Below are positions 1-5,171 of a DNA stretch of 5,712 nucleotides, one piece after another; position 1 is the stretch's first letter; every line of letters begins with the position of its first letter. The DNA comes from Gemmatimonadota bacterium (GTDB taxonomy: Bacteria > Gemmatimonadota > Gemmatimonadetes > Gemmatimonadales > GWC2-71-9), in contig QHUQ01000174.1 in the NCBI GenBank assembly GCA_003221985.1, forward strand, positions 1 through 5,712, in the 5' to 3' direction. The position numbers were made by a program, and so were the translations under genes. The notes under the pieces were generated by a model. The model saw nothing but the letters and a program-made list of their open reading frames with translations, was not told the DNA's origin and did no database searches.

Positions 1-431
1 AGCTGGGCAGCATGCGGGTGACCGAACAGATCGACGCGCTCGAGAGCCTGGGGCGCTCGCCGGTCACGCATCTGCTCTTGCCCCGGATCCTGGCGGGCGT
101 GATCGCGATTCCCGCCCTCGTGATGCTCGCGAACGCCTTCGGAGTCGTCGTGGGATACATCACGGCCCAGTCATCGCTCGGCCTGACGTACGCGGACTTC
201 GAGTTCGGCGCCCGGTACTTCTTCAAGCCGCTCGACTTGTGGTACTCGCTGATCAAGTCGTACGCCTTCGCCGGCGCCGTCACGATCATTCCTTGCTACA
301 TCGGCTTCAACACGCAACAGGGTGCCGAGGGCGTCGGCCGGTCGACCACGCAGGCCGTGGTGGCGTCGTCGGTCACGATTCTGCTGCTCGACACGATTCT
401 CACGAAGCTCATCCTGGGAACGGCCAAGTGA
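1..431 (+). CDS. mlaE: MlaE-family ABC transporter permease, C-terminal part (5' end outside window)
   Basis: Inner-membrane permease subunit of a Mla-type phospholipid transporter. It forms the membrane core beneath an MCE ring and is driven by the ATPase encoded next. The reading frame is already open at base 3 and ends at TGA 429-431, giving about 142 residues, roughly the C-terminal half of a usual ~250-residue MlaE. The family signature is at the very start: a G-S-M-R-V-T-E-Q-I-D-A-L run (bases 6-41), followed by a P-R-I-L-A segment. Hydrophobic helices follow around bases 85-170 and 240-300, with a last one at about 355-420 just before the C terminus. The ATG at base 12 is internal to the conserved motif, so it is not the true start. 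The stop overlaps the GTG of the ATPase gene, which indicates translational coupling. The family call is firm. The exact substrate is inferred from homology only. Confidence 0.93.
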   Translation, partial: LGSMRVTEQIDALESLGRSPVTHLLLPRILAGVIAIPALVMLANAFGVVVGYITAQSSLGLTYADFEFGARYFFKPLDLWYSLIKSYAFAGAVTIIPCYIGFNTQQGAEGVGRSTTQAVVASSVTILLLDTILTKLILGTAK

Positions 432-1231
432 GCATCGAGCTGAAGAAGGTCTCCAAGCGCTTCGTGGACAACGTCGTGCTCGACGGCGTGGACTTCTTCG
501 TCGCCGAGGGCGAAACGGTCGCGCTGCTCGGTCCCTCCGGCGTCGGCAAGAGCGTGCTGCTCAAGCACATCATCGGCCTGATCAAACCCGATTCGGGCGA
601 GGTGTGGGTCGATGGGCAGCTCGTGCCGCTGCTGGGTCGGAAGGAGCTCGCCACGCTGCGCAGCCGCATCGGCTACGTCTTCCAGAACGGCGCGCTGTTC
701 GACTCGATGGATGTGTTCGAGAACATTCGCCTCGGCATCACCGATGAGCAGCAGTCCGCCGACAAGGACTACTGCATGGACCGCGTCAGGGAATCCCTGC
801 GGCTCGTGAACCTCCAGGAGGATGTCGGCGACAAGTATCCCTCGGAGCTGTCGGGCGGGATGCGCAAGCGCGTGGGCATCGCGCGGGCGATTGCGGGGAA
901 ACCGGTATACTTGCTGTACGACGAGCCGACCTCGGGCCTCGATCCGGTGAACGCCGACGTCATCGATTCGCTGATCGAGCGGCTGCAGCAGGAGATCGGC
1001 GTGACGAGCGTCGTCGTGACCCACGACGTGCGCGGCGCGTTTCGCGTCGCCGACCGGATCGCGCTGCTCGCGCTGGCGAAGATCCGGGCCGTCGGCACCG
1101 CGGAAGAGATCATCGCGTCCAAGGATCCTGTGGTGCAGCAGTTCCTCGAGCGTGATCTCGAGATGGCGGTCATCCAGGCAAACGAGGGGATGGGGGAAGG
1201 GGGAAGGAGGACGGGTGGACCTCACCTATAA
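428..1231 (+). CDS. mlaF: MlaF-type ABC transporter ATP-binding protein
   Basis: Cytoplasmic ATPase that powers the Mla/MCE phospholipid transporter; 267 residues, normal for the family. All nucleotide-binding motifs are intact. Walker A is GPSGVGKS (residues 35-42), the Q-loop glutamine is about residue 86 (VFQNGALFDS) and the ABC signature is LSGGMRKR (141-148). Walker B is YLLYDEPTSGLDP (161-173) and the H-loop is THD (198-200). The FQ-x-GALFDS segment and the GGM-x-KRV form of the signature are typical of MlaF/Ttg2A rather than generic importers. The GTG at 428 is chosen because the protein then begins at the normal beta-strand (SIELKKVSKRF). The longer in-frame extension back to 239 lies inside mlaE and is not protein-like. 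The start overlaps the mlaE stop by 4 nt, with only a weak GGGA at 416-419 upstream, so coupling probably supplies ribosomes. The last ~15 residues (glycine-rich) overlap the ribosome site and start of the next gene. Confidence 0.95.
   Translation: MSIELKKVSKRFVDNVVLDGVDFFVAEGETVALLGPSGVGKSVLLKHIIGLIKPDSGEVWVDGQLVPLLGRKELATLRSRIGYVFQNGALFDSMDVFENIRLGITDEQQSADKDYCMDRVRESLRLVNLQEDVGDKYPSELSGGMRKRVGIARAIAGKPVYLLYDEPTSGLDPVNADVIDSLIERLQQEIGVTSVVVTHDVRGAFRVADRIALLALAKIRAVGTAEEIIASKDPVVQQFLERDLEMAVIQANEGMGEGGRRTGGPHL
1205..1210 (+). promoter_or_regulatory. Shine-Dalgarno site deciding the mlaD start
   Basis: A perfect AGGAGG lies 4 nt ahead of GTG 1215 and sits inside the 3' end of the ATPase gene. 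It favours GTG 1215 over the in-frame ATG at 1152. The extra residues from 1152 are arginine/glycine-rich and do not resemble an MCE N terminus. Confidence 0.7.
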
Positions 1232-2108
1232 GCAAGAGGTCGGCGTCGGGGCGATGGTGCTGGTCGGCGTCGCGGTGTTCCTCGCCGGCATGTTCTGGCT
1301 GACCGGGCGTTCGCTGCGCACCAGCGGCATCGCCGTGGACGTGATGTTCGAGAGTGTCGCGGGGCTCAAGCAAGGTGATCCGGTGCTCGTCTCCGGCGTG
1401 AAGAAGGGCAGGGTTGCGCGCGTGGCGCTCGAGCGGGTGAAGAGCGTGCGCGTGACGTTGGAGCTGCAGCACGACGTGGCCCCGCACATCGACGCCAGCG
1501 CCGCCGTCGCCGCGATGGACCTGTTCGGCGCCAAGTTCATCGATTACAATCCCGGCGCGCGCGAGGAGATGCTGGCGCGCGGTCGCGTGATTACGGGGTC
1601 GAACCAGCCCGACATCACCGACGTCGCGCAAGGCGTCGCCAACCGCGCCAACGAGCTGATGGAGAATGCGGCGAACATCGTCTCCGACCGCCTCGGTGAA
1701 GACATCCACAACACCCTGATCGTCACGCAACGGGCGATGAACACGCTCGCCAACGCGCCCGAAGGCCCGTTCATCAAGCAGACGACGCGCACCTTGGAGG
1801 CGACGGAGCGCGTCATGCAGCGCGTGGACTCGATGCTGGGCTCCGGCACCGGACGGAACATCGACTCGATCTCCACGAATCTGTCGAAGCTCACGAATCA
1901 TCTCAGCCATACGGTCGTGCAGCTGGACACCCTGCTCAGCCGGATGAATCGCGGCGAAGGGACGCTCGGCCGGTTGGCGGCGGACACGGTGATGTATCAC
2001 GATCTCCACGAACTATCGGTGTCACTCACTGGTCTGCTCAAAGATCTCAGAGAGCATCCCGACAAATACATGAAGCCCGGTCTCGTGAGGGTGAAGCTCT
2101 GTTGCTAG
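1215..2108 (+). CDS. mlaD: MlaD-type MCE domain protein (lipid-binding subunit)
   Basis: Periplasmic, membrane-anchored lipid-binding subunit of the Mla-type transporter. MCE domains assemble as hexameric rings over the permease and form a hydrophobic channel. It is 297 residues from GTG 1215. Order: a short cytoplasmic start, one uncleaved transmembrane helix (about residues 10-29), an MCE domain (about 39-115, with the V-A-G-L-K-Q-G-D-P-V and G-V-K-K-G-R-V motifs), then a long helical, probably coiled-coil tail. The tail carries an N-R-G-E-G-T-L-G-R-L segment and ends near REHPDKYMKPGLV. This architecture is longer than E. coli MlaD (~183 aa) and is the form common in MCE proteins of other phyla, where the tail can build a longer periplasmic tube. 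There is no lipobox. The gene overlaps mlaF by 17 nt and the next gene by 7 nt. The last two residues are Cys-Cys, unusual for a family end, and are encoded within the overlap with rnz. Confidence 0.92.
   Translation: MDLTYKQEVGVGAMVLVGVAVFLAGMFWLTGRSLRTSGIAVDVMFESVAGLKQGDPVLVSGVKKGRVARVALERVKSVRVTLELQHDVAPHIDASAAVAAMDLFGAKFIDYNPGAREEMLARGRVITGSNQPDITDVAQGVANRANELMENAANIVSDRLGEDIHNTLIVTQRAMNTLANAPEGPFIKQTTRTLEATERVMQRVDSMLGSGTGRNIDSISTNLSKLTNHLSHTVVQLDTLLSRMNRGEGTLGRLAADTVMYHDLHELSVSLTGLLKDLREHPDKYMKPGLVRVKLCC
2087..2091 (+). promoter_or_regulatory. Shine-Dalgarno site for the TTG start of rnz
   Basis: GAGGG at 2087-2091 lies 10 nt before TTG 2102, inside the end of the MCE gene. It supports TTG as the start. 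The resulting N terminus (L-A-V-T-F-L-G-T) matches the first beta-strand expected of RNase Z, and no upstream ATG or GTG gives a better one. Confidence 0.55.
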
Positions 2109-3037
2109 CCGTCACGTTCCTGGGTACCTCAGCAGCCAGGCCCACCGTCGAGCGAAATGTTTCCGGTCTCGCCATCCACCGCGAAGGCGAAACGCTGCTG
2201 TTCGAATGCGGCGAAGGCACCCAGCGCCAGATGATGCGCTACGGCGTGAGCTTCGCGATGTCCGAAATCTTCTTCACGCACTTTCACGCCGATCACTTCC
2301 TTGGCGTCATCGGATTGATCAGAACCCTGGGGTTGCAGGGGCGGCCGGAGCCGCTGTTTCTCTACGGTCCCAAAGGGGCGAAGAAGGTCTTGAGCACGGC
2401 CATGCAACTGGGCGTCGAACGCGTCGCCTTTCCCGTCGAGATTACGGAAGTAAAAGCGGGGGACGTGCTACGGGAAACGGGAAACGGGAAACGGGATGGC
2501 TACGAAATCGTTGCGTTTCCCACAGAACACGGCGGTGGTCCTTCGTTGGGCTATGTTTTGAAGGAACACGTGCGACGTGGCCGGTTTGATGTCGAGAAGG
2601 CCAAGGCGGCCGGCATTCCCGAGGGGCCACTCTGGGGAAAGCTCGCGAAAGGTGAGCCCATCGAGCTTGCTGATGGCAGACGGCTGACAGCGGAAGGCTT
2701 CGTCGGTGCCACGCGGCCGGGACGCTTGGTGGCAATCACCGGAGATACGCGCCCCTGTGCCGCGACAGTCGACGCCGCACAGGGCGCGGACCTGCTGATT
2801 CACGAAGCGACGTTCGGAGAAGAAGAGCGCGAACGCGCGCGCGATACCGGTCACGCGACGGCGAAGGAAGCCGCGCAGGTCGCGCTCGCGGCAAAGGCCA
2901 AACGGTTGGTGTTGTCCCACGTTTCAGCCCGCTACTCGATCAGCGCGGACGAATTAGTGCGCGAAGCGCGCGAGGTCTTCCCCAACGTGAGCGTCGCGAA
3001 AGACGGACTCGAGGTGGACGTCCCGTTTGCCGAGTGA
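2102..3037 (+). CDS. rnz: Ribonuclease Z (tRNA 3' processing endonuclease)
   Basis: Zinc-dependent metallo-beta-lactamase-fold endonuclease that cuts pre-tRNA after the discriminator base, leaving an end for CCA addition. It is 311 residues, the normal length for the short bacterial form. Visible motifs: F-L-G-T-S-A-A-R-P-T at the N terminus, ECGEGTQRQ (35-43), and the HxHxDH zinc motif THFHADH (59-65). Further ligands are His143 (TEH), Asp215 (TGDT) and His273 (LSHVSARY). The H-A-T motif is at 251-253. The substrate-clamping exosite arm is present (G-R-F-D-V then GIPEGPLWGKL, about 160-181), which separates RNase Z from other family members. The canonical DCGEGTQ reads ECGEGTQ, a conservative change. 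The TTG start overlaps the MCE stop by 7 nt, so the gene appears to be the fourth cistron of the mla operon. A 7-nt tandem repeat encodes a surface loop around residues 124-132. Both tRNA genes in this window lack CCA, which suits the need for this enzyme. Confidence 0.95.
   Translation: MLAVTFLGTSAARPTVERNVSGLAIHREGETLLFECGEGTQRQMMRYGVSFAMSEIFFTHFHADHFLGVIGLIRTLGLQGRPEPLFLYGPKGAKKVLSTAMQLGVERVAFPVEITEVKAGDVLRETGNGKRDGYEIVAFPTEHGGGPSLGYVLKEHVRRGRFDVEKAKAAGIPEGPLWGKLAKGEPIELADGRRLTAEGFVGATRPGRLVAITGDTRPCAATVDAAQGADLLIHEATFGEEERERARDTGHATAKEAAQVALAAKAKRLVLSHVSARYSISADELVREAREVFPNVSVAKDGLEVDVPFAE
2471..2496 (+). repeat. Tandem 7-nt repeat (CGGGAAA, 3 copies plus 5 nt) inside rnz
   Basis: Three exact head-to-tail copies of CGGGAAA (2471-2491), then a partial copy CGGGA (2492-2496). 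It encodes a polar loop (R-E-T-G-N-G-K-R-D) between two beta-strands of RNase Z. Three units make 21 nt, so the frame holds; losing or gaining one unit would shift it. A single inverted match, CGTTTCCC, lies at 2514-2521 and could pair with any of the copies. Confidence 0.9.
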
Positions 3038-3101
3038 AACACCAGCGGTGACTGCGCAGCAGCGCCCGAGGTCGTCAGCGTAACTCCATCAACGAGGACG
3101 T

Positions 3102-3644
3102 ATGACGGCCCGGTTTGTGTTGCTTAGCCTTTTCATCGCAGTCTCGGCGCAGGCACAGCGCGTCACCGTAGGCGCCAACTTCGGGGGCAGCTCCGCCGCC
3201 TCGAATCTCGCCACCAGCGCGGACTGGAAGAGCGGCTGGTCGCTCGGCGCGAACCTCACGTATCGGTTTGCATCGCGGCTCGGACTTCGCGCCGACGCGA
3301 ACGTCGCGCAGAACGCTCTGTCGGGCGGCGTCGCGATTCCCGGCGAGCAGCGGTTCAACAAGATCTCGTACACGGGGAACGCCGTGTGGCAGAGCACGAC
3401 GGCGCGCGGCCATCTCGCTCCGTACGCGCTGGCGGGCATTGGTGCGGTGCGGATCGCCGACAAGGGATCAGACAGCTCGTTCACCCGTTTCGCCACCAAC
3501 TTCGGGCTCGGCCTCGGCTACAGGCTCGGCAAGCTCGGTCTCCGCGCCGAGGGACGTGACTTGATCTACAAGTTCGATCACTTCGGCTACAGCAGGACGC
3601 AGAACGACATGCTGTGGCAAGCGGGCCTGACGCTCGGGATATAG
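3102..3644 (+). CDS. Secreted outer-membrane beta-barrel-like protein (porin/OmpX-like size)
   Basis: A 180-residue protein with a clear Sec signal peptide: a short charged start (MTAR), a hydrophobic core (about residues 5-16) and a cleavage site after A-Q-A (residue 18). The mature ~162 residues alternate polar and hydrophobic positions and are rich in Gly, Ala, Arg and aromatics. Repeated strand-like stretches (WSLGANLTYRF, LGLRADANVA, NFGLGLGYRLGKLGLRAEG) are typical of a small 8-stranded barrel of the 'outer membrane protein beta-barrel' type. It ends in G-L-T-L-G-I; the terminal residue is Ile rather than the Phe usual in proteobacterial barrels. ATG 3102 is preceded by GAGGA (3094-3098) at short spacing. 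The 64-nt gap after rnz shows no convincing promoter, so read-through from the operon is possible. Function is unknown: barrel topology is inferred, and no specific family could be named. Confidence 0.82.
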   Translation: MTARFVLLSLFIAVSAQAQRVTVGANFGGSSAASNLATSADWKSGWSLGANLTYRFASRLGLRADANVAQNALSGGVAIPGEQRFNKISYTGNAVWQSTTARGHLAPYALAGIGAVRIADKGSDSSFTRFATNFGLGLGYRLGKLGLRAEGRDLIYKFDHFGYSRTQNDMLWQAGLTLGI

Positions 3645-3659
3645 AGCATACCGCCCCGT

Positions 3660-3679
3660 GGGCGGGGGGGCGGGGGGGG
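3660..3679 (+). other. Long G-run with potential hairpin and G-quadruplex (intergenic)
   Basis: The run reads GGG-C-G7-C-G8. It can form a four-tract G-quadruplex on the plus strand or its transcript. Its first bases can alternatively pair with CCGCCC at 3651-3656 (6-bp stem with 3660-3665, 3-nt loop). There is no following T-run, so I do not call an intrinsic terminator, although the structure could slow transcription leaving the upstream barrel gene. It fills the spacer of the promoter proposed for the next gene. Confidence 0.6.
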
Positions 3680-3680
3680 T

Positions 3681-3686
3681 TATATT
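3681..3686 (+). promoter_or_regulatory. -10 box (TATATT) placed for leaderless transcription
   Basis: TATATT matches the bacterial -10 consensus TATAAT at 5 of 6 positions. It ends 9 nt before ATG 3696, so a start point 7-10 nt downstream would fall at or within a few bases of the ATG. No Shine-Dalgarno sequence lies between (the bases are CTCCCGCCC). No good -35 hexamer is seen: the 17 bp upstream are the G-run. The position is visible in the sequence; leaderless initiation is inference. Confidence 0.55.
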
Positions 3687-3695
3687 CTCCCGCCC

Positions 3696-4142
3696 ATGGG
3701 ACCGGTCTCGTTCACGTATTCCGCCAGCGTGCCAGCAGCAATCGACAACGTCTTTGCCCTCATTTCCGATCCGCTGCGGATGCCGGAATGGTTGCCGCGC
3801 TGCGTCGCGGTCCAAGCCACCACCAACCACAAGTTCCCCGGCAAGGGCGCGCGCTACAAACTCACCTTCCAGCGCGAGTCGCATCGACACGAAGCGGTCA
3901 TCGAGATCATCGACTTTCAGGCGCCGCACACATTCGGGTGGGTCGAGATTTATCACCGGACGGGATCGAAAACCTTTTTCGCGTTGGGATTCGCGGGCGG
4001 CTCCACGAAGGTCTCGCTCAAGCACATTTGGGTGCCGACGGGGTTCCGGTCCTGGCTCAACGGCCAGTTTTACCGCCGCCGCAATGCGCACCGCATGTTC
4101 GACGGCTTGATCAACAACCTGAGAAAGGCGCTGATCCGCTAA
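3696..4142 (+). CDS. SRPBCC/START-fold (polyketide cyclase/dehydrase-like) protein
   Basis: A 148-residue cytoplasmic protein with no signal peptide or membrane segment. The start resembles the SRPBCC superfamily: a first strand (VSFTYSASV), then P-A-A-I-D-N-V-F-A-L-I-S-D-P-L-R-M-P-E-W, the classic 'pathway helix with DP...W' pattern, then alternating beta-strands. The C-terminal long helix (about 120-146, NGQFYRRRNAHRMFDGLINNL) would close the helix-grip fold. Members bind hydrophobic ligands such as lipids, polyketides or aromatic compounds; no catalytic residues can be assigned here. Translation seems to start without a ribosome-binding site (see the -10 box at 3681-3686). The last helix is unusually rich in Arg and His. 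It ends 3 nt from the stop of the convergent minus-strand gene. Ligand and role are unknown; a link to lipid transport would be guesswork from neighbourhood only. Confidence 0.85.
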   Translation: MGPVSFTYSASVPAAIDNVFALISDPLRMPEWLPRCVAVQATTNHKFPGKGARYKLTFQRESHRHEAVIEIIDFQAPHTFGWVEIYHRTGSKTFFALGFAGGSTKVSLKHIWVPTGFRSWLNGQFYRRRNAHRMFDGLINNLRKALIR

Positions 4143-4145
4143 CGC

Positions 4146-4931
4146 CTATTTCGTCACCACCGACACGCCGAAGCCGATCACGACGCCCACCAGCGAGTTG
4201 TACTCGTCGTCCAGCGGCGCGATAATGTGCAGCGCCGGCCGCGCCTGACCGGTCGTGAACCCGGCCGAGAGGCCGACCTGATCGATCGTCCGCTGGCCCA
4301 CGCCGCCGATATCTTCCGTAATGAACGTCCAGCCGCCAAAACCGACGCTCGCCCACACCTGCGGGCCTCGGTATCCCGCCGACATGTGGTGATGCAGAAC
4401 CAGCTCGGCATCGCCGCCGCCCTTCGTTGGGAAAAACACCGATGGTCCGCCGCCCGCGTCGAACGTGAACCCGTTGTCGCCCTGAAAGCGGTACCGAGCA
4501 CGCCCCGAGATGGTGGCCACGTTCGGCAGGAAGGCCTCGTAGCGCGTAATGTCGCTGAACGCGCCGATTTGAGCCGCGAACTCGTTCTCAGACGCGAGCG
4601 GCCCCCGCAGGCCCGTTTCAAATGCAAGCCCGGTTGCGCCACCGGTCTCGATGCCGACGTACGGATTGCCGAGCGTCGAGCTCGAGCCGCTAAAATCAGT
4701 CGACCCGCGGGCGAACGGCAGCTCGAATCGGATCGCCGTCTTGTCGCCCATCGGGGCGCGCCCGGACAGGAACACGGCGAAGCTGGTGAGCGACGTCCCG
4801 CCGCCCTGAAACTTGGGCCGCAGGAAGTCGAGCGCGAAGCCGCGCCGCGGGATGTTGGCGGTCCACGGTTCTTGTGCGCTGAGGGGGAGAACGGCTGAGC
4901 CCAAGAGCGTGACGGCGGTGAGAATACGCAT
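4146..4931 (-). CDS. Secreted hypothetical protein, probably outer-membrane beta-barrel
   Basis: A 261-residue protein with a Sec signal peptide (M-R-I-L-T-A-V then a hydrophobic core, cleavage after L-S-A at about residue 19). The mature part consists of alternating strand-like segments separated by Gly/Ser/Asp-rich turns (FALDFLRPKF, SFAVFLSGRAPMG, AIRFELPFARG, RARYRFQGDNGFTFDAGGG, VWASVGFGGWTFI, VGVVIGFGVSVV). This is the profile of a 10-12-stranded barrel or of 'transporter-like' porin domains. It ends G-V-S-V-V-T-K, without a terminal aromatic. The ATG at 4931 is chosen over upstream in-frame starts for two reasons: a GGAGG (4942-4938) sits 6 nt ahead of it, and the 94-residue extension to 5213 runs antisense through both tRNA genes. 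The gene is convergent with the SRPBCC gene and divergent from the tRNAs. No named family is recognised; secretion is firm, barrel topology is inferred. Confidence 0.85.
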   Translation of the reverse strand: MRILTAVTLLGSAVLPLSAQEPWTANIPRRGFALDFLRPKFQGGGTSLTSFAVFLSGRAPMGDKTAIRFELPFARGSTDFSGSSSTLGNPYVGIETGGATGLAFETGLRGPLASENEFAAQIGAFSDITRYEAFLPNVATISGRARYRFQGDNGFTFDAGGGPSVFFPTKGGGDAELVLHHHMSAGYRGPQVWASVGFGGWTFITEDIGGVGQRTIDQVGLSAGFTTGQARPALHIIAPLDDEYNSLVGVVIGFGVSVVTK

Positions 4932-4937
4932 CGGTTG

Positions 4938-4948
4938 CCTCCGGGAGG
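4938..4948 (-). promoter_or_regulatory. Palindrome covering the ribosome-binding site of the secreted-protein gene
   Basis: CCTCC-G-GGAGG is a perfect 11-bp inverted repeat. On the minus-strand transcript its second arm (4942-4938) is the GGAGG Shine-Dalgarno of ATG 4931. The first arm can pair with it (4-bp stem, 3-nt loop), partly hiding the site. Confidence 0.5.
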
Positions 4949-4961
4949 TTTGTCTGATACT

Positions 4962-4967
4962 GATATA
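4962..4967 (-). promoter_or_regulatory. Candidate -10 box for the minus-strand secreted-protein gene
   Basis: The minus strand reads TATATC here, 30 nt upstream of ATG 4931, which would give a short leader containing the ribosome-binding site. No acceptable -35 hexamer is seen at 16-18 nt spacing, so the call is weak. Confidence 0.25.
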
Positions 4968-4977
4968 GGAGATACGC

Positions 4978-5006
4978 TTGAACCAGCCCTCGGGCGAGTT
5001 TAGCTT
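4978..5006 (+). promoter_or_regulatory. Candidate promoter of the tRNA-Ala/tRNA-Gln unit
   Basis: TTGAAC (4978-4983) and TAGCTT (5001-5006) are separated by 17 bp. The -35 matches TTGACA at four positions; the -10 keeps the TA...T positions. The predicted start near 5013 would leave a leader of only a few bases before the tRNA at 5019. The fit is by eye and moderate. Confidence 0.4.
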
Positions 5007-5018
5007 CAACTCCCCTTC

Positions 5019-5091
5019 GGGGCTGTAGCTCAGCTGGGAGAGCGCCTGGATCGCACCCAGGAGGTCAGGGGTTCGAGCCCCCTCAGCTCCA
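5019..5091 (+). tRNA. tRNA-Ala (anticodon CGC)
   Basis: Complete 73-nt cloverleaf. The acceptor GGGGCTG (5019-5025) pairs with CAGCTCC (5084-5090) with one G-T wobble. The D stem is GCTC/GAGC (5028-5031/5040-5043). The anticodon stem CCTGG/CCAGG (5045-5049/5057-5061) encloses loop ATCGCAC with anticodon CGC at 5052-5054, reading codon GCG. The T stem AGGGG/CCCCT (5067-5071/5079-5083) has loop TTCGAGC. The discriminator is A5091; the next bases are TAG, so CCA is not encoded and must be added after 3' trimming. The cognate GCG codon is frequent in the genes of this window. It lies 7 nt from the following tRNA-Gln, probably in one transcript. Confidence 0.96.
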
Positions 5092-5098
5092 TAGACGA

Positions 5099-5171
5099 TG
5101 CCCCTTGGTGTAACTGGCAACACGCCTGACTCTGGATCAGGAGAGTCCTGGTTCGATCCCAGGAGGGGCAA
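5099..5171 (+). tRNA. tRNA-Gln (anticodon CTG)
   Basis: Complete 73-nt cloverleaf. The acceptor TGCCCCT (5099-5105) pairs fully with AGGGGCA (5164-5170). A short D stem GTG/CAC is at 5108-5110/5121-5123. The anticodon stem CCTGA/TCAGG (5125-5129/5137-5141) encloses loop CTCTGGA with anticodon CTG at 5132-5134, reading CAG. The T stem CCTGG/CCAGG (5147-5151/5159-5163) has loop TTCGATC. The weak U1-A72 first pair is a known tRNA-Gln trait. The discriminator is A5171, followed by CTC, so CCA is not encoded. No terminator hairpin with a T-run follows. Confidence 0.95.

Noticed and set aside
296..1225. Long minus-strand open frame opposite the ATPase gene (309 aa)
   Set aside because: It is antisense to mlaF, whose motifs are complete. 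The product is rich in His/Arg/Asp with no domain pattern, a usual shadow in GC-rich DNA.
1170..2009. Long minus-strand open frame opposite the MCE gene (279 aa)
   Set aside because: Same reason: a GC-driven shadow of a well-supported gene, with no recognisable protein features.
3651..3680. Intrinsic terminator after the small barrel gene
   Set aside because: The stem is followed by a G-run rather than a T-run, so it does not meet the criteria.
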